From Flavobacterium sp. (lineage in GTDB: Bacteria; Bacteroidota; Bacteroidia; Flavobacteriales; Flavobacteriaceae), in contig NZ_JAPZSP010000018.1 in the NCBI RefSeq assembly GCF_027531705.1, positions 248,001-312,000 of the forward strand: a stretch of 64,000 nt of DNA, in the 5' to 3' direction. The position numbers were made by a program, and so were the translations under genes. Of this stretch, positions 37,362 through 47,132 are shown in pieces. Positions within the stretch are counted from its first letter, which is position 1; each line of letters begins with the position of its first letter. The notes under the pieces were generated by a model. It was not told the origin of the DNA. It saw only the letters and a program-made list of their open reading frames with translations, and made no database searches.

Positions 37362-37859
37362 TTATTCTTCAGTAGTTTCTTCAGAAGAAGTTTCTGTGGC
37401 TTTTTCTTCTGCAACTGGTGCAGTAGTTTCAGCTTTTTTAGCTTTTCCACCACGACGGCTTTTAGCTTTTTTCTCTTCTTTTTTACCACCGTTGTATAGT
37501 TCGTTGAAATCTACTAATTCGATCATTGCCATATCAGCATTATCTCCTAGACGATTTCCAACTTTAATAATACGAGTGTAACCACCTGGACGATCTCCTA
37601 CTTTGGTAGCAACATCTCTGAACAAATCTGTTACAGCATATTTGCTACGTAAGTTAGCGAAAACGATACGACGGTTGTGAGTAGTATCTTGTTTTGATTT
37701 TGTAATAAGCGGCTCAACAAATTGTTTTAACGCTTTAGCTTTAGCAACAGTAGTGTTAATACGTTTGTGCTCTATAAGAGAACATGCCATATTAGCTAAC
37801 ATAGCTTTTCTATGTCCAGTTTGTCTGCTTAAGTGGTTGAATTTTTTTCCGTGTCTCAT
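37362..37859 (-). CDS. rplQ: 50S ribosomal protein L17
   Basis: 165 residues. The L17 core is at residues 1-117 ([60 protein letters not shown]). The remaining 45 residues are a low-complexity Lys/Ala/Glu/Thr tail, absent from the E. coli protein but usual in Bacteroidota. It is the last gene of the operon, 62 bases after rpoA, with a hairpin in the gap and a terminator 26 bases beyond its stop. Confidence 0.97.
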   Translation of the reverse strand: MRHGKKFNHLSRQTGHRKAMLANMACSLIEHKRINTTVAKAKALKQFVEPLITKSKQDTTHNRRIVFANLRSKYAVTDLFRDVATKVGDRPGGYTRIIKVGNRLGDNADMAMIELVDFNELYNGGKKEEKKAKSRRGGKAKKAETTAPVAEEKATETSSEETTEE

Positions 37860-37875
37860 GACGTATTTTTTTAAT

Positions 37876-37917
37876 CTTCATCTTGCTACAATCCGCTTTG
37901 GAGAGCAAAATATGAAG
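37876..37917 (-). promoter_or_regulatory. Hairpin in the rpoA-rplQ gap
   Basis: CTTCAT plus TTGCT (37876-37881, 37883-37887) pair with AGCAA plus ATGAAG (37904-37908, 37912-37917), separated by a small internal loop. It is the only structure in a 62-base gap and lies 18 bases before the rplQ start. No T-run follows, so it is not an ordinary terminator. Confidence 0.5.
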
Positions 37918-37921
37918 TAAT

Positions 37922-38914
37922 TTACTCTTTATCTAATTTGTATTTTGCTAAATCCATTCCGAAGGTTAAATTTTTAACAGCTACTAGTTCGTCTAATTCT
38001 GTTAAAGATTTTTTACCGAAATTACGGAATTTCATTAAGTCATTTTTATTGAATGAAACTAAATCACCAAGTGTATCAACTTCAGCAGCTTTCAAGCAAT
38101 TTAATGCTCTAACTGATAAGTCCATATCAACTAACTTAGTTTTTAGCAATTGTCTCATGTGTAATGATTCTTCATCATACGATTCAGTCTGAGCAATTTC
38201 GTCAGCCTCAAGAGTAATTCTTTCGTCAGAGAACAACATGAAGTGGTGAATCAAAACTTTAGCTGCTTCAGTCAAAGCATCTTTAGGATTGATAGAACCA
38301 TCAGTTTTGATTTCAAAAACTAATTTTTCGTAATCTGTTTTTTGTTCAACACGGAAGTTTTCAATTGCATATTTTACATTTTTGACAGGTGTAAAAATTG
38401 AGTCTGTAAAAATGGTACCAATAGCTGCATTTTGTTTTTTATTCTCTTCTGCAGGAACATAACCTCTACCTTTTTCGATTGTTAATTCGAAATTTAGTTT
38501 GATTTTGCTATCTAAATTACAGATTACTAGTTCTGGATTAAGAACTTGGAAACCTGAGATAAATTTTTGAAAATCACCAGCAGTAAGTTGGTCTTTACCA
38601 GTTACAGAAATAGTAACAGATTCGTTATCGATGTCTTCAATCTGACGTTTGAAACGAACTTGTTTCAAGTTAAGAATGATTTCAGTAACATCTTCAACAA
38701 CTCCTGAGATAGTAGAAAATTCGTGGTCTACACCTTCGATACGCACCGATGTGATTGCGTAACCTTCTAATGCAGAAAGCAAAACTCTTCTAAGGGCATT
38801 ACCAACAGTCAATCCATAACCAGGTTCTAAAGGTCTAAATTCAAATTTACCTTCAAAATCGGTTGAATCGATCATGATAACTTTATCGGGCTTCTGAAAA
38901 TTAAATATTGCCAT
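37922..38914 (-). CDS. rpoA: RNA polymerase alpha subunit
   Basis: 330 residues. The N-terminal assembly domain has [20 protein letters not shown] and [20 protein letters not shown]; the C-terminal DNA- and activator-binding domain begins near residue 255 with [20 protein letters not shown] and [16 protein letters not shown]. It follows rpsD by 20 bases in the alpha part of the super-operon, as in most bacteria. Complete and unremarkable. Confidence 0.98.
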   Translation of the reverse strand: MAIFNFQKPDKVIMIDSTDFEGKFEFRPLEPGYGLTVGNALRRVLLSALEGYAITSVRIEGVDHEFSTISGVVEDVTEIILNLKQVRFKRQIEDIDNESVTISVTGKDQLTAGDFQKFISGFQVLNPELVICNLDSKIKLNFELTIEKGRGYVPAEENKKQNAAIGTIFTDSIFTPVKNVKYAIENFRVEQKTDYEKLVFEIKTDGSINPKDALTEAAKVLIHHFMLFSDERITLEADEIAQTESYDEESLHMRQLLKTKLVDMDLSVRALNCLKAAEVDTLGDLVSFNKNDLMKFRNFGKKSLTELDELVAVKNLTFGMDLAKYKLDKE

Positions 38915-38934
38915 AATTTCGACTAAGTCAATTA

Positions 38935-39540
38935 TTATTTGTTGTACAATTCGACGATTAGTTGTTCTTTAATGTTTTCTGGAATTTGCAATCTTGCAGG
39001 AACAGAAACAAAAACACCTTCTTTAGTATCGTTGTTCCATGTAATCCATTCGTAAACATGACTAGAATTAGCTAATGAACGCTCGATAGATTCTAATGAT
39101 TTAGATTTTTCACGAACGGCTACTTTATCGCCAGGTTTTAAGTGGTAAGATGGAATATTTACCAACTCACCATTTACAGTTATATGTCTGTGAGAAACGA
39201 TTTGACGCGCACCTCTTCTAGAAGGAGCAATACCCATTCTGAATACTACGTTGTCAAGTCTAGCTTCACATAATTGAAGTAAGATTTCACCAGTTACACC
39301 TTTAGATGCAGCTGCTTTTTCGAATAAATTTCTGAATTGTTTTTCTAAAATTCCATAAGAATATTTAGCTTTTTGCTTTTCCATTAATTGGACAGCATAT
39401 TCAGATTTTTTTCCTCTTCTTTTAGCCATCCCGTGTTGTCCAGGAGGATAATTTCTTTTTTCGAAGGCTTTGTCATCTCCGAAGATTGCTTCGCCAAATT
39501 TACGAGCGATTTTGGTTTTTGGACCAGTATATCTTGCCAT
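38935..39540 (-). CDS. rpsD: 30S ribosomal protein S4
   Basis: 201 residues, starting [20 protein letters not shown]. The S4 RNA-binding domain is at about 92-155 ([40 protein letters not shown]). No N-terminal zinc-binding cysteines are present, so this is the zinc-free form. S4 starts small-subunit assembly on 16S rRNA and is an mRNA-binding autoregulator in other bacteria. The 87-base gap before it carries a well-formed hairpin. Confidence 0.98.
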   Translation of the reverse strand: MARYTGPKTKIARKFGEAIFGDDKAFEKRNYPPGQHGMAKRRGKKSEYAVQLMEKQKAKYSYGILEKQFRNLFEKAAASKGVTGEILLQLCEARLDNVVFRMGIAPSRRGARQIVSHRHITVNGELVNIPSYHLKPGDKVAVREKSKSLESIERSLANSSHVYEWITWNNDTKEGVFVSVPARLQIPENIKEQLIVELYNK

Positions 39541-39554
39541 TTTAAAAATTTTAA

Positions 39555-39604
39555 GGTAGAGATTATGAATTCAGGTCATATCCTCCGATAATCTGTATTC
39601 TACC
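39555..39604 (-). promoter_or_regulatory. Structured leader upstream of rpsD with GGAGG in the loop
   Basis: On the minus strand GGTAGA (39604-39599) and GATTAT (39593-39588) pair with ATAATC (39566-39561) and TCTACC (39560-39555): 12 pairs with a 5-base bulge and a 21-base loop. The loop contains GGAGG (39586-39582), a perfect anti-Shine-Dalgarno match, followed by ATG ACC TGA. The hairpin sits 14 bases before the rpsD start. Candidate cis-regulatory RNA for S4. Confidence 0.55.
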
Positions 39605-39627
39605 TAGGTTATACTATTAAATAAAAA

Positions 39628-40011
39628 TTAGACTCTTCTTCTTTTTGGAGGTCTACATCCATTGTGAGGCATTGGTGTTACGTCAATGATTTCTGTAACT
39701 TCAACTCCTGAGTTATGAAGAGAACGGATAGCAGACTCACGTCCGTTTCCTGGTCCTTTTACATACACTTTAACTTTTTTCAGTCCAGCTTCTAACGCTA
39801 CTTTTGAACAATCTTCTGCTGCCATTTGAGCTGCATAAGGTGTATTCTTTTTAGAACCTCTAAAACCCATTTTTCCAGCTGACGACCAAGAGATCACTTC
39901 ACCTTTCTTATTTGTTAAAGAAATAATAATGTTGTTAAAAGTGGCACTAATATGAGCTTCACCTGTAGATTCAACGATAACTTTACGTTTTTTTGTTGTT
40001 GCCTTAGCCAT
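39628..40011 (-). CDS. rpsK: 30S ribosomal protein S11
   Basis: 127 residues. S11 boxes are [58 protein letters not shown] and [16 protein letters not shown] at the C-terminus. It binds 16S rRNA in the platform near the mRNA exit. It follows rpsM by 8 bases. Confidence 0.98.
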   Translation of the reverse strand: MAKATTKKRKVIVESTGEAHISATFNNIIISLTNKKGEVISWSSAGKMGFRGSKKNTPYAAQMAAEDCSKVALEAGLKKVKVYVKGPGNGRESAIRSLHNSGVEVTEIIDVTPMPHNGCRPPKRRRV

Positions 40012-40019
40012 ATTACTTA

Positions 40020-40394
40020 TTATTTAGTTGCTTTTTTCTTGTTAGCAACAGTTTTTCTTTTACCTTTTCTCGTTCTTGAGTTATTCTTAGTTCTTTGTCC
40101 TCTTAATGGAAGACCAGATCTGTGACGAATACCTCTGTAACAACCAATATCCATCAAACGTTTGATGTTTAGTGACGTTTCAGAACGTAACTCTCCTTCA
40201 ATTTTGTAATAAGAAACCGCGTCACGAATTGCTCCGATTTGGTCATCATTCCAATCTTGAACTTTAATATCTTGGCTAACTTGAGCTTTATCTAAAATCT
40301 CAATAGCTCTACTTTTTCCTATTCCGAAGATATAGGTAAGTGCTATAACACCTCTTTTGTTTTTAGGTACATCTACCCCTGCTATTCTTGCCAT
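40020..40394 (-). CDS. rpsM: 30S ribosomal protein S13
   Basis: 124 residues: [34 protein letters not shown] (helix-two-turn-helix), [20 protein letters not shown] and a basic C-terminal tail rich in Lys/Arg. It contacts the P-site tRNA and subunit bridges in the small-subunit head. Two bases separate it from rpmJ. Confidence 0.98.
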   Translation of the reverse strand: MARIAGVDVPKNKRGVIALTYIFGIGKSRAIEILDKAQVSQDIKVQDWNDDQIGAIRDAVSYYKIEGELRSETSLNIKRLMDIGCYRGIRHRSGLPLRGQRTKNNSRTRKGKRKTVANKKKATK

Positions 40395-40396
40395 AA

Positions 40397-40513
40397 TTAT
40401 CCTTGTCTTTGTTTAAATCTAGGATTCTTTTTGTTGATTACGTATAATCTACCTTTTCTACGAACGATAATGCACTCGGCACTTCTCTTTTTTACTGATG
40501 CTCTTACTTTCAT
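40397..40513 (-). CDS. rpmJ: 50S ribosomal protein L36 (zinc-free form)
   Basis: 38 residues, too short for most gene finders but unmistakable: [20 protein letters not shown], then [18 protein letters not shown]. Only one cysteine remains of the CCCH zinc site of classical L36, so this is the C-minus form. It lies between infA (11 bases) and rpsM (2 bases), the usual place in this phylum. Confidence 0.95.
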
Positions 40514-40524
40514 TTTGAATATCT

Positions 40525-40740
40525 TTAATATCTATAAGTAATTCTTGCTTTTGACAAATCATAAGGGCTCATTTCAAGTTTCACTTTATCACCTGGTAAT
40601 AATTTGATGTAATGCATACGCATTTTTCCTGAAATATGGGCAATTACAATATGTCCATTTTCTAATTCTACACGGAACATTGCATTTGATAATGCTTCAA
40701 TAATTGATCCGTCTTGTTCTATTGCTGATTGTTTAGCCAT
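40525..40740 (-). CDS. infA: Translation initiation factor IF-1
   Basis: 71 residues, a single S1/OB fold: [40 protein letters not shown] and [20 protein letters not shown]. It occupies the A site during initiation. It begins 3 bases after the secY stop. Confidence 0.98.
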   Translation of the reverse strand: MAKQSAIEQDGSIIEALSNAMFRVELENGHIVIAHISGKMRMHYIKLLPGDKVKLEMSPYDLSKARITYRY

Positions 40741-40743
40741 ATG

Positions 40744-42078
40744 TTAAGCTACTGCTTTTCTATTTTTACCCGTCTTCATTAAACCATCATATTGTTTGTT
40801 TAATATGTATGAGTTTATTTGTTGAATTGTATCAATAGCAACACCAACCATAATGATTAATGATGTTCCTCCAAAAAACATTGCCCAAGATTGTTGAACC
40901 CCTAAACCTACAACTATAGCTGGTAATATAGCAATTAGTGCTAAGAAAAGAGAACCTGGGAAAGTAATTAAAGACATGATTTTATCTAAGAAATCAGAAG
41001 TTTCGATACCTGGTTTTACACCTGGAATAAATCCACTACTTCTTTTTAAATCATCAGCCATTTTGTTAGTTGGAACTGTTATAGCTGTGTAAAAGAATGT
41101 AAATACAATAATTAATAATGCAAATACAAAATTATACCAAAAACCAAACATATTACTAAAGGCACCAGCTATTGACTGAGATGTTTCTGATTTTGACAAA
41201 CCAGCAACTGCAGCAGGAATAAACATAATAGCTTGAGCAAAAATGATCGGCATAACACCAGCAGAATTCAATTTTAGTGGAATCCATTGTCTGTTTCCAT
41301 CTTGTTCAAATTCTCCAGAAACTGTTCTTCTAGCGTACTGAACTGGAATTCTTCTAATTGCCATAACTAATAACACACAAGCAATGATTACTAATAACCA
41401 TCCTATTACTTCAAGAACTAGAATCATCGGACCACCATTATTATTAGTGATTGTTGATGTAAATTCTTGAATAAATGCTTGTGGAAGTCTAGCTAAAATC
41501 CCAACCATGATTAACAAGGAGATACCATTTCCAATTCCTTTATCTGTAATTTTTTCTCCTAACCACATTGCGAAAATCGTACCTGTTGTAAGGATCAATA
41601 CTGAAGAAAATAAGAATGAGAATGAATCAAAGCCTAATATAAAAGCGTTACTTGGTAAAGTTCTATAAAGATTATAGATATAACCAGGACCTTGAACTAA
41701 AGTAATTCCGATAGTTAACCAACGTGTAATTTGATTAATTTTCTTTCTACCACTTTCTCCATCTTTTTGTAATTTTTGTAAATAAGGAATAGCAATTCCC
41801 ATTAATTGAACTACAATAGATGCAGAAATATACGGCATAATTCCTAATGCAAAAACAGAAGCTTTTGAGAAAGAACCACCTGTAAACATATCAAGAATTG
41901 AACCAATACCATCCTTGGTTTGACCTGCTAAATTTGATAATTGAGTAGCATCAATACCTGGAAGAGTTACGTGAGCACCGAAACGGTAAACAACCAATAA
42001 TCCAAGAGTCCAAAGAATTCTATTCTTTAACTCTTCTATCTTCCAAACATTGGCTAATGATTCAAAAAATTTCTTCAT
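40744..42078 (-). CDS. secY: Preprotein translocase subunit SecY
   Basis: 444 residues with ten predicted membrane segments. It starts MKKFFESLANVWKIEELKNR, with the plug region GGSFSKASVFALGIMPYISA and the cytoplasmic loop GVKPGIETSDFLDKIMSLIT near the ribosome-docking segments. It forms the protein-conducting channel of the inner membrane with SecE and SecG. It is co-transcribed with ribosomal proteins as usual, 13 bases after rplO. No map or adk gene follows. Confidence 0.98.
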   Translation of the reverse strand: MKKFFESLANVWKIEELKNRILWTLGLLVVYRFGAHVTLPGIDATQLSNLAGQTKDGIGSILDMFTGGSFSKASVFALGIMPYISASIVVQLMGIAIPYLQKLQKDGESGRKKINQITRWLTIGITLVQGPGYIYNLYRTLPSNAFILGFDSFSFLFSSVLILTTGTIFAMWLGEKITDKGIGNGISLLIMVGILARLPQAFIQEFTSTITNNNGGPMILVLEVIGWLLVIIACVLLVMAIRRIPVQYARRTVSGEFEQDGNRQWIPLKLNSAGVMPIIFAQAIMFIPAAVAGLSKSETSQSIAGAFSNMFGFWYNFVFALLIIVFTFFYTAITVPTNKMADDLKRSSGFIPGVKPGIETSDFLDKIMSLITFPGSLFLALIAILPAIVVGLGVQQSWAMFFGGTSLIIMVGVAIDTIQQINSYILNKQYDGLMKTGKNRKAVA

Positions 42079-42091
42079 GTTACTTGAAAAA

Positions 42092-42544
42092 TTATAATGT
42101 TACAGCTTCTCCACCAGCAGCTTCGATAGCAGCTTTTGCAGTAGCAGTGAATTTGTGAGCAGAAACTTTTAATTTCGCTTTTAATTCTCCTCTTCCTAAA
42201 ATTTTAACCGTTTCATTTTTAGTTGCTAAACGATTAGAGATATAATCTGTCATATCAACAGTATCTTTAATCATTCCGTTGTCAACTAACAACTGTAATG
42301 TATCAAGATTTACACCTTCATACTCCTTACGATTAATGTTTGTAAAACCAAACTTAGGCACACGTCTTTGAAGTGGCATTTGTCCACCTTCAAATCCAAT
42401 CTTTTTAGAATAACCAGAACGAGATTTTGCTCCTTTGTGACCTCTTGCAGAAGTACCACCTTTTCCAGAACCTTCACCTCTACCTAGTCTTTTATTTTGA
42501 TTGTGCGTAGAACCTTCAGCAGGTTGTAAGTTACTTAAATTCAT
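42092..42544 (-). CDS. rplO: 50S ribosomal protein L15
   Basis: 150 residues: [60 protein letters not shown] and a C-terminal globular half. The glycine/lysine-rich N-terminal extension reaches into the large-subunit core. It lies 11 bases after rpmD. Confidence 0.97.
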   Translation of the reverse strand: MNLSNLQPAEGSTHNQNKRLGRGEGSGKGGTSARGHKGAKSRSGYSKKIGFEGGQMPLQRRVPKFGFTNINRKEYEGVNLDTLQLLVDNGMIKDTVDMTDYISNRLATKNETVKILGRGELKAKLKVSAHKFTATAKAAIEAAGGEAVTL

Positions 42545-42555
42545 AACTATAATTG

Positions 42556-42738
42556 TTATTTAACTTCCTCTACGGAAACTAAGTGTTTAACTTTATTTAT
42601 CATTCCAAGGATAGCAGGATTTGAATCATGCTCTACAACTTGTCCCATTTTACGAAGACCTAAAGCTTCCAAACCTCTTTTTTGAGATAAAGGGCAATTG
42701 ATTTTGCTTCGTACTTGTTTTACTACTAATTTAGCCAT
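42556..42738 (-). CDS. rpmD: 50S ribosomal protein L30
   Basis: 60 residues: [40 protein letters not shown] and [15 protein letters not shown]. The short bacterial form of L30, between rpsE and rplO. Confidence 0.96.
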   Translation of the reverse strand: MAKLVVKQVRSKINCPLSQKRGLEALGLRKMGQVVEHDSNPAILGMINKVKHLVSVEEVK

Positions 42739-42750
42739 AATTTCCTTGAA

Positions 42751-43275
42751 TTAACCTTTAAAAACTTTTTCTAAAGAAACACCTCTTTGTTTTGCAACTG
42801 TGTAAGCGCTTCTCATTTGTAATAAAGCATCAAAAGTTGCTTTTACAACATTATGAGGATTTGAAGATCCTTGTGATTTTGATAATACATCGTGAATACC
42901 AACTGATTCAAGAACTGAACGAACAGCTCCACCAGCAATAACTCCTGTACCATGAGATGCAGGCATTAAGAATACACGTGCTCCACCAAATTTACCTTTT
43001 TGTTCGTGAGGAACAGATTGACCACTTAAAGGAATTCTAACTAGATTTTTCTTTGCATCTTCTACCGCTTTAGCGATTGCTTCAGAAACATCTTTAGATT
43101 TTCCTAGACCATGTCCAACAACTCCATTTTCATCACCTACCACTACAATTGCAGAAAAACCAAATGCTCTACCACCTTTTGTAACTTTAGTAACACGATT
43201 CACACTAACTAGACGATCTTTTAATTCAAGACCACTTGGTTTAACTAACTCTACGTTTTTGTATTTATTAGACAT
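42751..43275 (-). CDS. rpsE: 30S ribosomal protein S5
   Basis: 174 residues. It has the double-stranded RNA-binding-like N-terminal domain ([40 protein letters not shown]) and the C-terminal domain ([36 protein letters not shown]). It contributes to decoding accuracy and mRNA helicase activity at the entry site. It begins 4 bases after rplR. Confidence 0.98.
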   Translation of the reverse strand: MSNKYKNVELVKPSGLELKDRLVSVNRVTKVTKGGRAFGFSAIVVVGDENGVVGHGLGKSKDVSEAIAKAVEDAKKNLVRIPLSGQSVPHEQKGKFGGARVFLMPASHGTGVIAGGAVRSVLESVGIHDVLSKSQGSSNPHNVVKATFDALLQMRSAYTVAKQRGVSLEKVFKG

Positions 43276-43279
43276 ACTA

Positions 43280-43630
43280 TTAGAATTTAAGTCCGGCAGC
43301 TCTTGCGCCTTCTGCTAATGATTTAATACGACCGTGGTATAAATATCCACCTCTATCAAAGGTAACATTTTCTATACCGGCTTTCACCGCTTTTTCTGCA
43401 ACAAGTTTTCCAACTGCAGTTGCAACTTCAACGTTTGTACCTTTACCTACTTCTTTTTCTCTTGAAGATGCAGCTAATAAAGTTACTCCATTCACATCAT
43501 CAATAAGTTGTGCGTAGATTTCTTTATTACTTCTGAATACAGAAAGTCTTGGTTTAGTAGCAGTACCACTTACAATCTTTCTAATTCTGAATTTAATTCT
43601 CTGTCTTCTTTCAGATTTTGTTAATGACAT
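43280..43630 (-). CDS. rplR: 50S ribosomal protein L18
   Basis: 116 residues: [40 protein letters not shown] and [20 protein letters not shown] at the C-terminus. It binds 5S rRNA with L5. It lies 11 bases after rplF. Confidence 0.98.
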   Translation of the reverse strand: MSLTKSERRQRIKFRIRKIVSGTATKPRLSVFRSNKEIYAQLIDDVNGVTLLAASSREKEVGKGTNVEVATAVGKLVAEKAVKAGIENVTFDRGGYLYHGRIKSLAEGARAAGLKF

Positions 43631-43641
43631 AATCTTATTTT

Positions 43642-44184
43642 TTAAGCTGATTTACCTGCTTTTCTTCTTAATACTTCACCTACGAATTTAACACCTTTTC
43701 CTTTGTAAGGTTCTGGTTTACGGAAACCTCTGATTTTCGCAGCCACTTGACCAACTAATTGTTTGTCAAAAGATGTTAATTTTACGATTGGGTTCTTTCC
43801 TTTTTCTGAAATAGTTTCCACTTTTACTTCTGGAGCAACCTCCAAAACTATATTGTGAGAATATCCTAAAGCTAAATCCAATTTTTGACCTTGGTTTGAC
43901 GCTCTATAACCTACTCCAACTAATTCTAATTCTTTAGTAAAACCTTCTGACACACCAATAAACATGTTATTGATTAAAGATCTGTACAAACCATGTTTAG
44001 CTCTTTGATCTTTACTATCAGATGATCTTTCAACAAGAACTTGACCATCTTCAACTTTTACAGTTACATCAGAGTAATTCTGTGTAAGTTGACCTAATTT
44101 TCCTTTTACTGTAATTACAGCATCACTAACTTCTATAGTTACTCCTGCTGGAATTGCAACTGGATTTTTTCCTATTCTTGACAT
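43642..44184 (-). CDS. rplF: 50S ribosomal protein L6
   Basis: 180 residues with two repeated alpha/beta domains: [40 protein letters not shown] and [20 protein letters not shown] near the end. It lies close to the sarcin-ricin region where elongation factors bind. It is 18 bases after rpsH. Confidence 0.98.
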   Translation of the reverse strand: MSRIGKNPVAIPAGVTIEVSDAVITVKGKLGQLTQNYSDVTVKVEDGQVLVERSSDSKDQRAKHGLYRSLINNMFIGVSEGFTKELELVGVGYRASNQGQKLDLALGYSHNIVLEVAPEVKVETISEKGKNPIVKLTSFDKQLVGQVAAKIRGFRKPEPYKGKGVKFVGEVLRRKAGKSA

Positions 44185-44202
44185 CTTAACTAGTCTTATT
44201 AA

Positions 44203-44601
44203 TTAGTATACGTAACAAATAACTTCACCACCAACATTTAACTGTTTGGCTTGTTTTCCAGTCATCAAACCTTTTGATGTAGAAACAATAGCAATTCCTA
44301 ATCCATTAAGGATTCTAGGAATAGAAGAAGCACCTGCGTACTTACGTAAACCTGGTTTACTAATTCTTTGGATATCCTTGATTACAGGCTCTTTAGTATC
44401 TTTATCATACTTCAAAGCGATTTTGATTGAACCCTGAACAGCGTTGTCCTCAAATTTGTAACTCAAGATATAACCTTGATCGAATAAAATTTTGGTGATT
44501 TCTTTTTTAAGATTAGAAGCTGGGATTTCAACTACTTTATGATTAGCAGCGACAGCATTTCTGATTCTTGTTAAAAAATCGGCAATTGGATCTGTATACA
44601 T
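44203..44601 (-). CDS. rpsH: 30S ribosomal protein S8
   Basis: 132 residues from the ATG at 44601 ([20 protein letters not shown]), which matches the family N-terminus. A longer in-frame start at 44637 lies inside a hairpin and adds 12 residues foreign to S8. The C-terminal box [20 protein letters not shown] and [10 protein letters not shown] are typical. S8 binds the central domain of 16S rRNA and represses the spc operon in E. coli. Here a structured 79-base gap precedes it. Confidence 0.97.
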   Translation of the reverse strand: MYTDPIADFLTRIRNAVAANHKVVEIPASNLKKEITKILFDQGYILSYKFEDNAVQGSIKIALKYDKDTKEPVIKDIQRISKPGLRKYAGASSIPRILNGLGIAIVSTSKGLMTGKQAKQLNVGGEVICYVY

Positions 44602-44621
44602 ATGTATCAATTTGCGATTAT

Positions 44622-44651
44622 GGTTTTCGATAAACACTCATTTACCGAACC
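44622..44651 (-). promoter_or_regulatory. Hairpin in the rpsN-rpsH gap
   Basis: On the minus strand GGTTCGGTAAA (44651-44641) pairs with TTTATCG and AACC (44634-44622), 11 pairs including one G-U, with a two-base bulge and loop TGAGTG. The G-U pair would be a mismatch on the other strand, supporting an RNA read toward rpsH. It is 20 bases before the rpsH start. Candidate S8 control or processing site. Confidence 0.45.
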
Positions 44652-44680
44652 TTTAATCAATTAAAACTCTAAATTTGTTT

Positions 44681-44950
44681 TTACCAGCTAGCTTTTTTAA
44701 CCCCTGGAATCAATCCATTATTGGCCATTTCACGGAATGTTACACGAGAAATACCGAATTGACGCATATACCCTCTTGGTCTTCCTGTAAGTTTGCAACG
44801 ATTGTGCATACGAATAGGAGAAGCATTTTTCGGTAATTTTTGCAAACCTACGAAATCTCCAGCTTCTTTCAAAGCTTTTCTTTTCTCAGCATACCTTGCT
44901 ACCGTTTTTTCTCTTTTAACCTCACGGGCTTTCATTGATTCTTTAGCCAT
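44681..44950 (-). CDS. rpsN: 30S ribosomal protein S14 (zinc-free form)
   Basis: 89 residues, the long C-minus type with a single cysteine (Cys53 in [14 protein letters not shown]) in place of the four-Cys zinc finger. Boxes: [40 protein letters not shown] and [20 protein letters not shown]. It lies in the small-subunit head. It starts 3 bases after rplE. Confidence 0.97.
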   Translation of the reverse strand: MAKESMKAREVKREKTVARYAEKRKALKEAGDFVGLQKLPKNASPIRMHNRCKLTGRPRGYMRQFGISRVTFREMANNGLIPGVKKASW

Positions 44951-44953
44951 ATC

Positions 44954-45505
44954 TTAATTCTTTTTAAAAGGTAAACCTAATTCAGCCAATAACGATTTTG
45001 CTTCTTTATCTGTTTTAGCTGTAGTAACAAAAGTTATATCCATTCCTGAAATTTTATTTACTTTATCAATATCAATTTCTGGGAAAATAATTTGTTCTAA
45101 AACTCCAAGATTGTAGTTTCCTCTTCCGTCGAAACCAGTAGCTTTGATACCACTAAAATCTCTAACACGTGGTAAAGCTGAAGTAATAAGTCTATCTAAA
45201 AACTCATACATTCTTTCACCTCTCAAAGTAACTTTTGCACCAATTGGCATTCCTTTTCTCAATTTGAAAGACGCAACGTCTTTTTTAGAGATTGTAGAAA
45301 CTGCTTTTTGACCAGTAATCTTAGTCATTTCTTCAACAGCATAATCAACTAATTTCTTATCTGATACAGCTGCTCCAACACCACGGCTTAAAACGATTTT
45401 TTCCAATTTAGGAACTTGCATTACGTTTTTATAACCGAATTCTTCTTTAAGAGCAGAGATTACTCTGTTCTTATATTCTTCTTTAAGTCTAGGTATATAA
45501 GCCAT
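44954..45505 (-). CDS. rplE: 50S ribosomal protein L5
   Basis: 183 residues from the ATG at 45505 ([20 protein letters not shown]). A GTG codon immediately upstream overlaps the rplX stop and is less likely to be used. Further boxes: [40 protein letters not shown] and [20 protein letters not shown]. It binds 5S rRNA and contacts P-site tRNA. Confidence 0.97.
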   Translation of the reverse strand: MAYIPRLKEEYKNRVISALKEEFGYKNVMQVPKLEKIVLSRGVGAAVSDKKLVDYAVEEMTKITGQKAVSTISKKDVASFKLRKGMPIGAKVTLRGERMYEFLDRLITSALPRVRDFSGIKATGFDGRGNYNLGVLEQIIFPEIDIDKVNKISGMDITFVTTAKTDKEAKSLLAELGLPFKKN

Positions 45506-45507
45506 CA

Positions 45508-45822
45508 CTATAGTACTTGATTAGATTTTTTTGAAAATCTTACTTTCTTATCTCCTTCTACTTTAATTCCAACTCTAGTAGTTCCTTTTGTTTTAGGATC
45601 AATTAGAGAAATATTTGAAATATGTATTGGAGCTTCTTTCTTAACGATTCCACCTTGAGGGCTTTTTGCACTTGGTTTAGTATGTTTTGAAACCATATTT
45701 ACACCTTCAACAATCGCTTTGTTCTTTTCACGATCTACTTTTAGAACTTTACCTTCAGAACCTTTATGGTCTCCAGCAATAACTCTTACGATATCTCCTG
45801 ATTTTATTTTTAACTTTATCAT
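45508..45822 (-). CDS. rplX: 50S ribosomal protein L24
   Basis: 104 residues with a KOW motif near the N-terminus ([20 protein letters not shown]) and [20 protein letters not shown]. It is an early assembly protein near the exit tunnel. It is 11 bases after rplN and 2 bases before rplE. Confidence 0.97.
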   Translation of the reverse strand: MIKLKIKSGDIVRVIAGDHKGSEGKVLKVDREKNKAIVEGVNMVSKHTKPSAKSPQGGIVKKEAPIHISNISLIDPKTKGTTRVGIKVEGDKKVRFSKKSNQVL

Positions 45823-45833
45823 CTTGCAACTAA

Positions 45834-46202
45834 TTAAAGCACTTCTGGTGCTAATGATACAATTTTCATGAATTGTTTTTCACGAAGTTCTCTTGCAACT
45901 GGACCAAAAACACGAGTTCCTCTCATTTCACCAGCAGCATTCAACAAAACGCAAGCGTTATCGTCAAATCTGATGTATGAACCATCGGCTCTTCTCACTT
46001 CTTTTTTGGTACGTACAACAACTGCAGTTGAAACAGCTCCTTTTTTAACGTTACCGTTAGGAGTTGCATCTTTAATAGATACTACAATTTTATCTCCAAC
46101 AGAGGCATAACGACGTTTCGTTCCTCCTAAAACACGGATAGTCAAAACTTCTTTTGCTCCTGTGTTATCTGCTACTTTTAATCTTGATTCCTGTTGTACC
46201 AT
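45834..46202 (-). CDS. rplN: 50S ribosomal protein L14
   Basis: 122 residues: [60 protein letters not shown] and [20 protein letters not shown]. It is a highly conserved beta-barrel protein of the large subunit, forming bridge B8 and the silencing-factor site. Two bases after rpsQ. Confidence 0.98.
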
Positions 46203-46204
46203 AA

Positions 46205-46465
46205 TTACTTAGCTCTTTCAATGATTTCAACTAGTCTCCAACATTTAGATTTAGATAAAGGTCTTGTTTCCATGATCTTTACAGTATCTCCAACGTTACA
46301 GTCGTTTGTTTCGTCGTGTGCAACATATTTCTTAGTTTTCAACACGAACTTACCGTATAATGGGTGTTTTACTCTACGCACTTCAGCTACAACAATAGAT
46401 TTATCCATTTTGTCGCTGGTTACAACACCAATTCTTTCTTTTCTTAAATTTCTTTTTTCTTCCAT
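46205..46465 (-). CDS. rpsQ: 30S ribosomal protein S17
   Basis: 86 residues: [40 protein letters not shown] and [18 protein letters not shown] ending [22 protein letters not shown]-fold protein that binds 16S rRNA helices 7 and 11. It lies between rpmC and rplN in the conserved order. Confidence 0.97.
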   Translation of the reverse strand: MEEKRNLRKERIGVVTSDKMDKSIVVAEVRRVKHPLYGKFVLKTKKYVAHDETNDCNVGDTVKIMETRPLSKSKCWRLVEIIERAK

Positions 46466-46482
46466 TTTTCAGCAGAATACAA

Positions 46483-46674
46483 TTATTGTAACTCTCTTTT
46501 GCTTAGCTCTGTAGCTAATCTTGCAACTGTTCTTCTAACACTTCTAATTTGAAGTGGATTGGCAATTGGTGAAATAGCGTGAGCCATTTTTAGGTCGGCA
46601 TATGTTTTCTTAGTCTGGCTAAGTTTTTCTTGCAACTCCGCTGCAGAAAGATCTTTTATTTCTGATTGTTTCAT
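46483..46674 (-). CDS. rpmC: 50S ribosomal protein L29
   Basis: 63 residues from the ATG at 46674 (MKQSEIKDLSAAELQEKLSQ), the family N-terminus. A longer frame from 46710 would add 12 unrelated residues and overlap rplP. The helical hairpin and the end SVRRTVARLATELSKRELQ are typical. It sits at the tunnel exit. Confidence 0.96.
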   Translation of the reverse strand: MKQSEIKDLSAAELQEKLSQTKKTYADLKMAHAISPIANPLQIRSVRRTVARLATELSKRELQ

Positions 46675-46687
46675 AATATAATATAGA

Positions 46688-47113
46688 TTATGCTTCGAAA
46701 TCTCTAGCAATGACGAACTTTGTTTTTACTGGAAGTTTTTGAGCTGCAAGACGTAAAGCCTCTTTTGCAACTGACAATGGAACTCCACCAACTTCAAACA
46801 TTATTCTTCCTGGTTTAACAACAGCAGCCCAATATTCGACTGCTCCTTTACCTTTACCCATACGTACTTCAAGAGGTTTCTTGGTGATTGGTTTATCTGG
46901 GAAAATTTTGATCCATAATTGACCTTCTCTCTTCATGTAACGAGTTGCAGCGATACGTGCAGCTTCGATTTGACGAGAAGTTAGGAACATACCATCTTCA
47001 TGAACAGATTTAATACCAAACATTCCATTAGAAAGTTCATGCCCTCTTTGAGAGTTTCCTTTCATTTTACCTTTCTGTACCTTACGGTATTTTGTTCTTT
47101 TAGGCTGTAACAT
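46688..47113 (-). CDS. rplP: 50S ribosomal protein L16
   Basis: 141 residues: [60 protein letters not shown] and [20 protein letters not shown]. It is located near the A-site tRNA elbow. It lies 19 bases after rpsC. Confidence 0.98.
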   Translation of the reverse strand: MLQPKRTKYRKVQKGKMKGNSQRGHELSNGMFGIKSVHEDGMFLTSRQIEAARIAATRYMKREGQLWIKIFPDKPITKKPLEVRMGKGKGAVEYWAAVVKPGRIMFEVGGVPLSVAKEALRLAAQKLPVKTKFVIARDFEA

Positions 47114-47132
47114 TTTTCTTTAATTTAAAAAT

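Noticed and set aside
37199..37489. Lysine/leucine-rich frame over the rplQ end
   Set aside because: Frame-shifted reading of the low-complexity L17 tail.
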